A DNA stretch of 44,814 nucleotides from a virus. The stretch covers positions 1 through 44,814 of the IMG/VR virus record IMGVR_UViG_3300031566_000091; one strand, 5' to 3'. Below the pieces are notes generated by a model that saw only the letters and a program-made list of their open reading frames with translations, did no database searches and was not told the DNA's origin. Both the position numbers and the translations under genes were made by a program. Positions 8,235-16,608 of the stretch are shown here, in pieces; the first letter of the stretch is position 1; each line of letters opens with the position of its first letter.

Positions 8235-8968
8235 AAAAAATTAGAATAGGTATTGATATTAATGAAACATTAAGAGCCAGATGGTCACAATTTGATAGAT
8301 TTTTTGTTGAAGAATTTGGTGAAGATGGTATTCCTGATGAACCATATGTGTTTGATTTATTTAATGATTATCCTTGGAAAGATACTATTGAAGTTATAAA
8401 AGAATTAAAAGAACCTGAAGATATTCCAGATGACATTAATCCAAAACATTATCAAACAAATGATAAAGGAGAAGCCAATGCAGATTATTTGTTATTTAAA
8501 AAAGAAGAAAAAAAGAAATTAACAGCGAAAGAAATGTATAATCGATTCATGTATGAAGATTTTGTTTTCGAAATACATGGTACAGCCCCATTAATGTATG
8601 GTGGTATGGATTTAGATTTAAAGAAATTTTATTTAAAATATCGTAATTGTGTTGATTTTACATTATTATCACAAGAAAACGTATTTTCAATTCCATCTAC
8701 ATTATCTTTTCTTAGTAAAATGACAAGTAGATTTAATAATTATAGATTTGTTGAGAATAAAAAGGATATGTGGAAAGATATTGATTTATTAATAACTACT
8801 GATCCAGAAATTTTAGAGAAAGGGAGTCCTTTTTTAAAAAAAATAATTAAAGTAAGAAGACCATACAATGAAAATATTAAGGTTGGATCAATACAAATAT
8901 TACAAATTGCTGATTTAATAAATAATAAACAATTTGAAAAGATAATAAAATTTAAAAACAATAAATAA
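8231..8968 (+). CDS. HAD-like protein with altered motif I
   Basis: A 245-aa protein. The N-terminus IRIGIDINETLRARW (about residues 4-18) matches HAD-superfamily motif I (hhhhDxDxT) except that the second Asp is Asn (D9-x-N11). Phosphatase-type HADs use that Asp as the general acid/base, so the activity may be changed or lost. The middle (about 55-130) is a polar insertion; residues 150-245 look like the remaining Rossmann part (IDLLITTDPEIL, then a basic HAD motif-III-like region near KKIIKVRRPYN). It overlaps the upstream gene by 4 nt and ends one nt before the GT-B gene. Either a sugar-phosphate or nucleotide-related HAD acting with the two glycosyltransferases, or a non-catalytic fold, is possible. 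Confidence 0.55.
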   Translation: MKKIRIGIDINETLRARWSQFDRFFVEEFGEDGIPDEPYVFDLFNDYPWKDTIEVIKELKEPEDIPDDINPKHYQTNDKGEANADYLLFKKEEKKKLTAKEMYNRFMYEDFVFEIHGTAPLMYGGMDLDLKKFYLKYRNCVDFTLLSQENVFSIPSTLSFLSKMTSRFNNYRFVENKKDMWKDIDLLITTDPEILEKGSPFLKKIIKVRRPYNENIKVGSIQILQIADLINNKQFEKIIKFKNNK

Positions 8969-8969
8969 A

Positions 8970-10124
8970 ATGAGCGAAGATTTACTAAATAATGAAATTC
9001 AAAAAGTTGAATTAGAAAAAATTAATAAAATCAAACAATCGATTGATAATTTAAAAGAAAAAAAATCAAAATTTTTATTTGTAATTCCAGATTCAACAAC
9101 ACCTGTTGCATCTGTCTATGAAATATATTTTCATGCAACAACTGTGAAGAAAATGGGTTTTGATGTTACTATTTTAGTTGAAAAAGATGATTATGTTATA
9201 CCTAAATGGATTGAAAATAAATTAACAGATTTCAATCACATATCAATGAGTGATTCAAAACTAACGGTAGGTCCTGATTCTATAATGGTTATACCCGAAG
9301 TATATTCTAATGTTATGGAACAAACTAAAAATCTACCTTGTTTAAGAATAGGTTTGCTTCAATCTATTGATTATATGTATAATGCACTTATTCCGGGAAC
9401 AGATTGGTCAACATTTGGAATTCGGGATATTATAACAACATCACCAGTAATGAAAGAAATTGTTGAAATGTTATTTGGTAAAAAATTTAATGTTAAAACA
9501 TATCAAATTGGTATCCCTGATTATTTTGAAAAATCAAATTTACCAAAAAAACCAATTATTTCAATTGTTGGAAGAAATCCAAATGAAATTTCTAAATTAA
9601 TTAAGATGTTTTATAATAAATATCCACATTATAATTGGGTGATGTTTGATACTATGTTAACAAAAAGTAAACCACCACAACAAATGAGAAGAATTGATTT
9701 TGCTGATAGATTAAAAGAACATTTCGCTGCAGTTTGGATTGACAGAATATCTTCATTTGGAACATTTCCTTTAGAGTGTATGCAAAGTGGTGTAATACCT
9801 ATTTGTTTAAAACCAGATATCATGCCAGAATATTTAATTAATAGAGATGAAAATGGTGTTGCAATAAATGCTAAAAATAATTCTGGAATTTGGACAGATA
9901 ATTTTTATGATTTACCAATTCATATTGGTGAAATATTAACTAAATTCATTGATGATTCAATTCCTAATGAAATTTATGATAACATGGATGAGATTGCATT
10001 GAAATATAATCAAGAAACATCTGAAAAAACATTAATTTCAATTTATGAAGAGTTTGTTAATCAAAGAATTTTGATGCTTGAAAGTGCAATTCCTGTTGAA
10101 AATAATAATGATAATTTAAAATAA
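8970..10124 (+). CDS. GT-B fold glycosyltransferase
   Basis: A 384-aa protein whose layout fits a two-domain GT-B glycosyltransferase. After a charged N-terminal helix, the first Rossmann-like domain begins near residue 32 (KFLFVIPDSTTPVASVYEIY) and the second near residue 190 (KKPIISIVGRNPNE). The donor-site region reads SFGTFPLECMQSGVIPICLK, then DIMPEYL (about 262-288), which is the family's Ex7E-like motif with the nearby Gly-Ile-Pro. The target could be a virion protein, phage DNA or a host surface sugar; nothing in the sequence decides this. It lies in an operon with a HAD-like gene and a second glycosyltransferase. Confidence 0.72.
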   Translation: MSEDLLNNEIQKVELEKINKIKQSIDNLKEKKSKFLFVIPDSTTPVASVYEIYFHATTVKKMGFDVTILVEKDDYVIPKWIENKLTDFNHISMSDSKLTVGPDSIMVIPEVYSNVMEQTKNLPCLRIGLLQSIDYMYNALIPGTDWSTFGIRDIITTSPVMKEIVEMLFGKKFNVKTYQIGIPDYFEKSNLPKKPIISIVGRNPNEISKLIKMFYNKYPHYNWVMFDTMLTKSKPPQQMRRIDFADRLKEHFAAVWIDRISSFGTFPLECMQSGVIPICLKPDIMPEYLINRDENGVAINAKNNSGIWTDNFYDLPIHIGEILTKFIDDSIPNEIYDNMDEIALKYNQETSEKTLISIYEEFVNQRILMLESAIPVENNNDNLK

Positions 10125-10132
10125 AATGTAAA

Positions 10133-10927
10133 ATGAGTAATATTACAGTAATAATTCCAGTACATAAATATGATGAAGAAATTTCTAACTATTTAACAAC
10201 CGCAATAAAATCGGTTCAATTACAAAAAAATATTGATGAAATTCCTGAAATAATAATTGTTTATCCTCCTGAAATAGAGGAAAAAATTAAATTACATAAT
10301 ATCGAAGATTTAAAAATTAATTTTTTAAAAAATAATGGTATAACAGATTATCAATCACAAGTTAATTTAGGTGTAAAAAATACTAATACTAAATATTTTT
10401 CAGTGTTAGAATTTGATGATGAATATAGTATAAGTTATTTTAAAAATATAAAGGAATATACCGAAGCATATCCTGATATTGATATTATATTAACATTATT
10501 AATTGAGGTGGATGGTGATAATAATGGATTAAAATATACCAACGAAGTTGTTTGGGCACAACAATTTATAGGAGAAAATGGTGAGATGGGATATTTAAAT
10601 CAAGATACAATTAAACAATATAGTGATTTTAAATTATCTGGAGCAGTAATAAAGAAAAAAGAATTTAATAATGTTGGTGAATATAAATCAAATATTAAAT
10701 TTAGTTTCATGTATGAATTCTTATTAAGAGCACTAAATAGTGGACTTAAAATTTTTTCAATGCCTAAAATTGGATATAAACATTTAGCCAATAGAGAGGA
10801 TAGTCTTTCTGTTTCATTTTTAAATTCGATGTCGGTTAATGAACGTAAATTTTGGTTTGAAACAGCACAAAAAGAAGCCAATTTTATAACTGATAGAATA
10901 ATTGACACAAGTTTAATCATCAAATAA
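10133..10927 (+). CDS. Family-2-type (GT-A) glycosyltransferase
   Basis: A 264-aa protein starting SNITVIIPVHKYDEEISNYL, the usual first strand and nucleotide-binding loop of GT2 enzymes. KNTNTKYFSVLEFDDEY (about 82-98) occupies the place of the DxD metal/donor motif as F-D-D-E. The acceptor part contains KLSGAVIKKKEFNNVGEYK and FSFMYEFLLRALN, similar to the variable half of GT2 proteins. It follows the GT-B gene by 8 nt and precedes the late sigma gene. With the GT-B and HAD-like proteins it forms a small glycan cassette whose acceptor is unknown. Confidence 0.7.
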   Translation: MSNITVIIPVHKYDEEISNYLTTAIKSVQLQKNIDEIPEIIIVYPPEIEEKIKLHNIEDLKINFLKNNGITDYQSQVNLGVKNTNTKYFSVLEFDDEYSISYFKNIKEYTEAYPDIDIILTLLIEVDGDNNGLKYTNEVVWAQQFIGENGEMGYLNQDTIKQYSDFKLSGAVIKKKEFNNVGEYKSNIKFSFMYEFLLRALNSGLKIFSMPKIGYKHLANREDSLSVSFLNSMSVNERKFWFETAQKEANFITDRIIDTSLIIK

Positions 10928-10953
10928 TATATATATTATGATTCAAGGTATTA

Positions 10954-11700
10954 ATGAGAGTAAAAAAAACAAAACAATATTTTGCAGAAAAAGAAGAGCA
11001 AGCTGTAATCGATTATATTAATTCAGATTCATTAGAAGAGAAAAATAAAATATATAATGAAATCTTAATTGAACCATTTAAAATAATGATTGAATCAATA
11101 TTAAGATGTTATCCTATTCATATTGGATATTATGACATTAAAGAAGTTGAATCAAATGCATTAACTCATTTAATTGAGCATATGGTAAAATTTAAGCCAA
11201 ATACAATAACTAAATCTGGAAATAAAACAAAAGCATTTAGTTATTGTCAAACAATAATTAGAAATTATTATAAAGATCATAGTAAAAAGAGTTATATTGA
11301 AAAAACAATAAATCTATCTTATGATAATTATGTTGATGAATTAAACAATAAAAATGACTATATTTATGAACTTCACGATGAAAATAACAATCAATTAGAG
11401 GATCTTATTAATATGGTCATTAATAAAATTGAAATTAAAATAGAAGAAAATAATCTAAAAAAGATAGAAAATATTGTTGGCGATGCTATAATAAATATTC
11501 TTAAAAATTGGCATTTATTATTTTTGGAAGAAACACCAATGGGTAAATACAATAAACGTGTAACAAATAAATTTGCTAAAAATAAAATACTTTTGTTTTT
11601 AAAAGAACAAACAGGATTAACAACAAAAGAAATTAGAATTGGAATAAAACCATTTAAAGATATTTATCAGACTGAAAAAAATAATTATTTCGATTTATAG
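10954..11700 (+). CDS. 55: gp55-like late sigma factor
   Basis: A 248-aa protein with a reduced sigma-70 region-2 pattern like T4 gp55. An N-terminal helical part (about residues 20-75) is followed by FKPNTITKSGNKTKAFSYCQ, then TIIRNYYKDHSKKSYIEK (about 84-121), matching the AFSYF-x-TI...R signature of gp55 proteins in T4-type phages. In T4, gp55 directs host RNA polymerase with the sliding clamp to late promoters. The start chosen is the ATG at 10954; an earlier ATG at 10938 is out of frame. The gene sits among late structural genes and just before a late-type motif at 11701. It is the best candidate for reading the GTATTTATA elements. Confidence 0.72.
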   Translation: MRVKKTKQYFAEKEEQAVIDYINSDSLEEKNKIYNEILIEPFKIMIESILRCYPIHIGYYDIKEVESNALTHLIEHMVKFKPNTITKSGNKTKAFSYCQTIIRNYYKDHSKKSYIEKTINLSYDNYVDELNNKNDYIYELHDENNNQLEDLINMVINKIEIKIEENNLKKIENIVGDAIINILKNWHLLFLEETPMGKYNKRVTNKFAKNKILLFLKEQTGLTTKEIRIGIKPFKDIYQTEKNNYFDL

Positions 11701-11709
11701 GTATTTATA
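11701..11709 (+). promoter_or_regulatory. Late-promoter-like motif GTATTTATA
   Basis: Reads GTATTTATA immediately after the sigma gene stop and 18 nt before the 121-aa gene. It probably drives the 11728-14942 structural operon. Confidence 0.62.
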
Positions 11710-11727
11710 AGTATAAATCTAAATATA

Positions 11728-12093
11728 ATGAGGCCAACAAGAAAAAAATTAAAGTTTGATGAAGAAAGTGTAAACAATCTTCTTCAGGAAATTTATAATG
11801 ATAGTCATAATATAAAGGCTAGAATTACTAGATTATTTACCAAATGGGAAACTAAAGTTAAAGAAAATGGTGAAATTGCCGCACTGGGTGATCAAATTGT
11901 AAAATTAATTTCTGCCGAAGCAAAAAATCAAGATCAAAAAATAATGTTACTTAAATATTTAAAAGAAGTTGTTTTTGATAATAAGTCAGGAAACAATTCT
12001 GCTAAAAATTCTGAAGATAATGAATCTATTTCAGATGATAAAAGAAATGAACTAATTAGTATGGTTCAAAAATCTATGAATAATAAAAAATAG
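11728..12093 (+). CDS. Hypothetical 121-aa late protein
   Basis: A 121-aa, mainly helical, charged protein with a basic start (MRPTRKKLKFDEESVNNLL) and an acidic, low-complexity Asn/Ser linker (about residues 86-105). No motif is recognised. It is the first gene after a late-type motif and lies 4 nt before the 442-aa gene, in an operon ending with the gp5-like protein. This suggests a virion or assembly role. Confidence 0.65.
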   Translation: MRPTRKKLKFDEESVNNLLQEIYNDSHNIKARITRLFTKWETKVKENGEIAALGDQIVKLISAEAKNQDQKIMLLKYLKEVVFDNKSGNNSAKNSEDNESISDDKRNELISMVQKSMNNKK

Positions 12094-12097
12094 TTGA

Positions 12098-13426
12098 ATG
12101 GCTTTAAAAGACAATAAAAAAAATGTTTTAAATCAAATTAGTGCCTATTCTTCATTAAAAGAGGAGAGAAAATCACCTAATTCAAACAATTCATTTAACT
12201 CAGTTAATAATAAACAAGATCCAATACCTTACATGTTAGATGTTTTAAAGGGTGTTGTTGGTACTGATGCACTAAAACAATTAGTTGGTGGTATGTTTAC
12301 TAATTTTATAGATAGTGTTGAACCTAAAATGAAAGTTGGATTAAAAAAACAATTTACTAGTTATAATTCTGATGAACAATTACCAAGTGATTTTAAGACA
12401 AATGGTTTTAATATGCCAATAAAAAAAATTGATGACACATCAAAATTTAAAGTTAGTCCAGATTCAACAAATGGTGATTTATTATATGATAAATCAAAAC
12501 CCAATTTTGATTCTGTAATGCATAATACTATTGTTAATGATGGTACTGAAACACCATTTAGTGCTTTAAACCTTAAATATACCAAATCAAATGATACTGT
12601 AACTGTTAAACCAAGTAATAATAATTTAACAATCGGTAAACTATTTGAAAATTTTGTTGATGATGCTGTAATTATTGATAAAAAGGGAATAATGACCGAA
12701 GTAATGGACGCTATATATGGAACAATATCACAAACAGAAGAAAAAAGTTTGGAACAAATTGCTAATGAATTAAAAACAGATAAATATCTTGAAAAATTAA
12801 TAAATAATGAAGATTCATTGGATTTAACTGATGCCGAAAATAATGAAATATTAAATAAAGCAAATGAAATTGCTAATGGAGTTCTTTATTATGATATGGG
12901 TTGTGGAATTATGCAAGCACAATTATCACAAAGTGGAATGACATCATTAATTCAACAAATATCGGGGTCATCAGATAATTTTGCTACAGCAAATGCTATT
13001 GAAAATACAATTAGTGAAAGTACTAAAAATAATAAAGATATCGCAGATGAAAACAAAGAAACAATAAAAGATGGGTTTTTTCAGAAAATAATAAAAATTT
13101 TTACAATTAAAATGGTTAAAGCAGTCACAACAGCACCACAAATAAAAATGTTATTAGCAATTTCTGGAGCATTTCAAAATAATGGAATTGTTGAATTGGG
13201 TGATAGTAGTAAAGATTTTATTGAAAAACAGAAAATTTTTATTAAATGCTTAATTAAGGATATTATATCATTAATAAGTAAATTTATTTTTGATCTAGTA
13301 ATTTCTTTTCTTGTTAAATTAATTGCACCAATTATAAAAAAAATAATAAAAGAAAGAATAAATCAATATGTTAAAATATTAAAATCATTAACAAGTAGAA
13401 AAAAAACCAAAAGTTTAAACACATAA
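12098..13426 (+). CDS. Putative tail/baseplate protein with hydrophobic C-terminal helices
   Basis: A 442-aa protein, not recognised. The N-terminal ~50 residues are Asn/Ser/Lys-rich and probably disordered. Residues about 45-75 contain PIPYMLDVLKGVVGTDALKQ and LVGGMFTNFID. The middle is polar. Residues about 330-430 carry several hydrophobic or amphipathic helices (for example CLIKDIISLISKFIFDLVIS, then FLVKLIAPIIKKIIKERI), long enough to enter a membrane. It is separated from the 135-aa gene by a single nt and lies two genes before the gp5-like spike base. Tail-tip localisation is inferred from that. Confidence 0.6.
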   Translation: MALKDNKKNVLNQISAYSSLKEERKSPNSNNSFNSVNNKQDPIPYMLDVLKGVVGTDALKQLVGGMFTNFIDSVEPKMKVGLKKQFTSYNSDEQLPSDFKTNGFNMPIKKIDDTSKFKVSPDSTNGDLLYDKSKPNFDSVMHNTIVNDGTETPFSALNLKYTKSNDTVTVKPSNNNLTIGKLFENFVDDAVIIDKKGIMTEVMDAIYGTISQTEEKSLEQIANELKTDKYLEKLINNEDSLDLTDAENNEILNKANEIANGVLYYDMGCGIMQAQLSQSGMTSLIQQISGSSDNFATANAIENTISESTKNNKDIADENKETIKDGFFQKIIKIFTIKMVKAVTTAPQIKMLLAISGAFQNNGIVELGDSSKDFIEKQKIFIKCLIKDIISLISKFIFDLVISFLVKLIAPIIKKIIKERINQYVKILKSLTSRKKTKSLNT

Positions 13427-13427
13427 A

Positions 13428-13835
13428 ATGACTGTTGATTATAATGATATAAATTCAATTATTGATGGGTTTGACAAAATTTTAAGTCTTACTTCAATTG
13501 GTAGTCCCCCTATAATACCAACACCATTAATTTTATTTGGTGTACCACAAAGAGCAGGTCTTTCACCAACAAGGGTAGCAAGTAAGATTATTGCACGAAA
13601 AAGTGAAGCAGGTCTTCCCGTTGGAGTATTACCATCTGGGGGTGTTAATCCAGATGAAATTATGGAAAGAATTAGAATGGAGGAAATTATAAAAGAATTA
13701 CAAGAAAATGGTTTAATAACAATTGCAATTCCTCCCGGTACAACAGTAACAGCAACAGGTGTATCACCATCAGGACCTGTATCTGTATTTGGATCAACAA
13801 TAACAATAACTAAAGGTTACGGTGTAATACAATAA
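13428..13835 (+). CDS. Hypothetical 135-aa structural-operon protein
   Basis: A 135-aa protein with two parts: a Pro/Ile-rich first half (SPPIIPTPLILFGVPQRAGL) and, after a short helix (IRMEEIIKELQENG), a compact beta-rich end (TIAIPPGTTVTATGVSPSGP, then SVFGSTITITKGYG). The repeating Gly/Pro/Thr strands at the C-terminus would fit a small beta-prism or tip-like piece, but this is only a pattern impression. It sits between the 442-aa protein and a coiled-coil ORF, upstream of gp5-like. Confidence 0.6.
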   Translation: MTVDYNDINSIIDGFDKILSLTSIGSPPIIPTPLILFGVPQRAGLSPTRVASKIIARKSEAGLPVGVLPSGGVNPDEIMERIRMEEIIKELQENGLITIAIPPGTTVTATGVSPSGPVSVFGSTITITKGYGVIQ

Positions 13836-13841
13836 TGTTTA

Positions 13842-14048
13842 ATGAATAAATTGGAACAATATACAACAACCGAATTACTTAAATATATTAATGATATCAA
13901 TATTGAACATGAGAAGATAAAAAAAGAGATTATTAATAATACAATTGAAATTGATGTAATCGAAGAAAAAATAAATAATAAATTAAAATCATTAACTGAA
14001 ATTGAAAATAATTATATAATATTAATTGAGGAATTTAATAAAAGATAA
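13842..14048 (+). CDS. Small coiled-coil protein
   Basis: A 68-aa protein composed almost wholly of charged and Ile/Leu residues with heptad spacing (for example LLKYINDINIEHEKIKKEII). It predicts one long coiled coil. Its TAA directly abuts the ATG of the gp5-like gene, so the two are translationally coupled. No function is recognised; a trimerisation or assembly partner for the spike is possible. Confidence 0.6.
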   Translation: MNKLEQYTTTELLKYINDINIEHEKIKKEIINNTIEIDVIEEKINNKLKSLTEIENNYIILIEEFNKR

Positions 14049-14942
14049 ATGGGATTCGATAAACCATATTTAAATACCAGTAATCCTTATAAAAAAGAAG
14101 GTACTGAAATTAATATAACCAAAACAATTTATTATGGTGAGGTTATTTCAATTGATGATCCTACTGATGGTGGTCGAATTAAAGTTAAAATACCTGATTT
14201 AGATAATAAAATTGCAGATGTTAATGATATACCTTGGGCATATCCATTTATACCAAAATTTTTTCATTCTTATCCTCAAGTTGGTGAATATGTTAGAATA
14301 TTAATTGAAAATATAAAATATCCACAAAGAAGTAGATATTGGACAGGAAGTGTTATTTCACAACCACAAAAAATTGGTTTTGATTCTAAATTTACTGCTT
14401 TATCAACAACAAATATGGGTCATTTATCACCAGAAAAAGCACCTAGTTCATATCCTGATGCAGAAGGAGTTTTTCCAACAAAAACAGATATTGCAATTGT
14501 AGGAAAAGTAAATACTGATATAATATTAAAAATTAATGAAGTTCATTTAAGAGCAGGAAAACATGAAAATGATAATATATTAAAATTAAACACAAAAAAT
14601 CCTGCTCAACTTAGTTTAATTTATGAAAAAAATGATGAAACTAATCAATATGATAGTAGTTCTATTTTAATGAGTGATAAAATTGCAATTATTTCACATT
14701 CTGGTAAACCAAAATTTAAATCAGCAAAATTAACCCAAGAAGATAGAAAGTATATTTTTGAAAATGGTCATCCAATGGTAAGGGGGGATGTTTTGGTTGA
14801 AATAATTAAAATTTTTAGAAATGCATTAATTAATCATATTCATGGCTATTCAAATTTACCTGCCGATAAAACCTCAATAATAAAAGATTTAGAAAATCTT
14901 AATTTAGAAGCTATCCTACAAAAAAATATTATTATTAATTAA
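14049..14942 (+). CDS. 5: gp5-like baseplate spike protein (OB domain, no lysozyme)
   Basis: A 297-aa protein whose residues about 22-115 match the OB-fold N-terminal domain of T4 gp5: YYGEVISIDDPTDGGRIKVK, then PDLDNK, IPWAYPFIPKFFHSYPQVGE, YVRILIE and RSRYWTGSVIS. The C-terminal two thirds contain repeated short strands and end near MVRGDVLVEIIKIF and a HIHGYSNLP segment like the hub/beta-helix junction of these proteins. T4 gp5 carries a lysozyme domain between these parts. None of its catalytic pattern is visible here, so the peptidoglycan-acting function must lie elsewhere or be absent. It ends the late operon from 11701. Confidence 0.68.
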   Translation: MGFDKPYLNTSNPYKKEGTEINITKTIYYGEVISIDDPTDGGRIKVKIPDLDNKIADVNDIPWAYPFIPKFFHSYPQVGEYVRILIENIKYPQRSRYWTGSVISQPQKIGFDSKFTALSTTNMGHLSPEKAPSSYPDAEGVFPTKTDIAIVGKVNTDIILKINEVHLRAGKHENDNILKLNTKNPAQLSLIYEKNDETNQYDSSSILMSDKIAIISHSGKPKFKSAKLTQEDRKYIFENGHPMVRGDVLVEIIKIFRNALINHIHGYSNLPADKTSIIKDLENLNLEAILQKNIIIN

Positions 14943-14950
14943 TTTTTTTA

Positions 14951-14958
14951 TAAATTTG
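14951..14958 (+). promoter_or_regulatory. Possible host-type -7 box TAAATTTG
   Basis: TAAATTTG fits the Bacteroidota TAnnTTTG box, but the position 19 nt upstream reads TTA instead of TTG. It lies 90 nt before the 83-aa gene, whose neighbourhood has no GTATTTATA motif. Confidence 0.3.
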
Positions 14959-15048
14959 TAGAAAAATATTATAACAATTAATAATTTCTTTCGTATAATA
15001 AATAAAAAAACAATACCTTGGAAAGGTTTAATAAAACTATTTTATATT

Positions 15049-15300
15049 ATGAAAAACAGAGCATACAACAACACAACAGCAGTAAAAGCACTAGAAGAAG
15101 TGGATGAAGAATTAGCTATAATGGCTTTATCTGATCCTAACTTAGATGGTGAAGAATTAAGTGAAATACTAACAACTAGCCTAATGGGGTATATAGTAAA
15201 TAAAGAAACCAAAGAACCAATGAAACTTAGTAATAAGGTAATGGCAGCAGGGATATTAAACAGAATGCAACAGCTAATGGATAAACCTGAACATGAGTAA
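15049..15300 (+). CDS. Hypothetical 83-aa acidic protein
   Basis: An 83-aa helical protein (MKNRAYNNTTAVKALEEVDE onward) with a central acidic stretch (DPNLDGEELSEILTTSLMGY) and no recognised motif. Its codon choice is noticeably less AT-biased than the flanking structural genes, with many ACA, GCA and CTA codons. This begins a short run of tiny genes (to 15751) of similar composition. The next reading frame starts inside its stop region (ATGAGTAA at 15293). Confidence 0.65.
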   Translation: MKNRAYNNTTAVKALEEVDEELAIMALSDPNLDGEELSEILTTSLMGYIVNKETKEPMKLSNKVMAAGILNRMQQLMDKPEHE

Positions 15301-15385
15301 TTTTATTACTTATAACGTTGATAATATGGCAAGTTTGCCAACCAAAATAGTACAAATTTTAATTAAACAACTAAACTATGAATAA
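15293..15385 (+). CDS. Possible 30-aa micro-ORF
   Basis: An ATG at 15293 overlaps the stop of the 83-aa gene in the arrangement ATGAGTAA. It encodes 30 residues (MSNFITYNVDNMASLPTKIV then QILIKQLNYE). The overlap suggests coupled translation, but the size and lack of a recognisable motif leave it uncertain. Confidence 0.3.
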   Translation: MSNFITYNVDNMASLPTKIVQILIKQLNYE

Positions 15386-15393
15386 CAAGTGTG

Positions 15394-15540
15394 ATGGACT
15401 ATAAACAACACAAAGGAAACCTACGAGGACAAATTAAAAACAAAGTAGAACGAAAACTTTATAATAAACGCATACGTGCGGAGGCAATAGACGTTGCCAA
15501 AGAGAACTTAATTATAATTACAAACTTAAAAATAAAGTAA
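15394..15540 (+). CDS. Small basic 48-aa protein
   Basis: The ATG at 15394 encodes 48 residues, MDYKQHKGNLRGQIKNKVER then KLYNKRIRAEAIDVAKENLI, very rich in Lys and Arg. It ends one nt before the next ATG at 15542. The DNA (CGC ATA CGT GCG GAG GCA) is more GC-rich than most of the window, which points to real coding use and perhaps separate ancestry. Nucleic-acid binding is possible from charge alone. Confidence 0.5.
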   Translation: MDYKQHKGNLRGQIKNKVERKLYNKRIRAEAIDVAKENLIIITNLKIK

Positions 15541-15541
15541 A

Positions 15542-15751
15542 ATGGAAAATACGAAGAATGAAAAGCAATGTACTATACACGATGTTAGCGAGAGTATTTT
15601 TGATAAAGCAGTTGAGTATGTACGAAAAAAACATTTCAACCCACGTTTAAGTGCACCATATATGTTGCTTGATGATGTTGCTGAACTGATAAAAATAACT
15701 ACAGGAAAAAAAGTTAATAGAAAAATATTGATGAAATATTCTCGATATTAA
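15542..15751 (+). CDS. Hypothetical 69-aa protein
   Basis: A 69-aa protein (MENTKNEKQCTIHDVSESIF onward) with the block FNPRLSAPYMLLDDVAELIK followed by a basic end. The C-terminal half could be a small helix-turn-helix-like fold, but no family is recognised. It is the last member of the micro-gene run and precedes the PD-(D/E)XK gene by 47 nt. Confidence 0.6.
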   Translation: MENTKNEKQCTIHDVSESIFDKAVEYVRKKHFNPRLSAPYMLLDDVAELIKITTGKKVNRKILMKYSRY

Positions 15752-15798
15752 TTTTAAAGCAGATAAAGATACTGCCCCAATACGTTTAATTTAAATAA

Positions 15799-16596
15799 AT
15801 GAATTTAGTAATCCCCCCTCAATTTTTTACAACATTTAATGATATTATATATCATGATGAACCACATAAATATTATGTAAATGGTAAAGAATTAATTTCT
15901 GTCACAACATTAATACATAAATATAAAGAAGATTTCAAAGAAGATTATTGGGCTGAATATAAAGCAAATCAATTTGGAGTAACTAAAGAACATGTTAAAC
16001 GAGTATGGAAATTTATAAATAAAAAGGGAACATTAAAAGGATCTTTAATACATGATTATACTGAAAATTTATTTCAAAATAAAGTATTTAAATATCCAAA
16101 AAATGAAATTTTTAATGAATTTGGTTTTGATCCAATATTAAAAGAATATGAAATAACAAAGAATCATGTTGATAATTTCTATAATGATAGTAAAAATAAA
16201 TTAATTCCAATAAGAATGGAAATGGTTCTTTATGATTTAGAATCGTCAATTTCTGGAATGTTAGATAGTTTGTTTTATAATGTTAAAGCTAAAGAATATC
16301 AAATTTGGGATAATAAAACAAATAAGAAATTAACATTATTTAATGAATACAATAAATTGAAAGATGATTTATGTTTATTGGATGAGTGTGATTTAGAAAT
16401 ATATTCTTTACAACTTCAATTATATAAATATATTCTTGAAAAAAATACTGGAATTAAATTAGGAAAATCATATATTGTGTGGTTCTCTCATAATAATGAT
16501 AATTATAAGATAATAGAAACAAAAGACAGAAGTGAATATGTTGAATTAATTGTAAGAAATAGAATTAATGAAATAAGCAATCCAAACAATAATTAA
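15799..16596 (+). CDS. PD-(D/E)XK superfamily nuclease (RecB/Cas4-like exonuclease)
   Basis: A 265-aa protein. Residues in the order expected for a RecB-type nuclease are visible: H85 in KGSLIHDY, E141, then SGMLDSL with D156, IWDNKTNK with D171-x-K173, and YSLQLQLYKYIL with Q205 and Y209. The N-terminus has YYVNGKELISVTTLI, the usual substrate-recognition start of this family. Length is typical for stand-alone phage members. The likely role is DNA end processing in recombination or host DNA degradation. The gene ends inside a bidirectional hairpin terminator facing the tail tube gene. Confidence 0.75.
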   Translation: MNLVIPPQFFTTFNDIIYHDEPHKYYVNGKELISVTTLIHKYKEDFKEDYWAEYKANQFGVTKEHVKRVWKFINKKGTLKGSLIHDYTENLFQNKVFKYPKNEIFNEFGFDPILKEYEITKNHVDNFYNDSKNKLIPIRMEMVLYDLESSISGMLDSLFYNVKAKEYQIWDNKTNKKLTLFNEYNKLKDDLCLLDECDLEIYSLQLQLYKYILEKNTGIKLGKSYIVWFSHNNDNYKIIETKDRSEYVELIVRNRINEISNPNNN

Positions 16597-16608
16597 TATT
16601 TGGATTGC
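16577..16608. terminator. Bidirectional hairpin terminator between convergent genes
   Basis: GCAATCCAAA (16577-16586) pairs perfectly with TTTGGATTGC (16599-16608) around a 12-nt loop. The stop codon of the nuclease gene (16594-16596) lies in the loop. The tail tube gene arrives from the other side, its stop at 16621. Confidence 0.6.

Noticed and set aside
10938-10940. Earlier ATG as start of the sigma gene
   Set aside because: It is 16 nt before 10954 and in a different frame.
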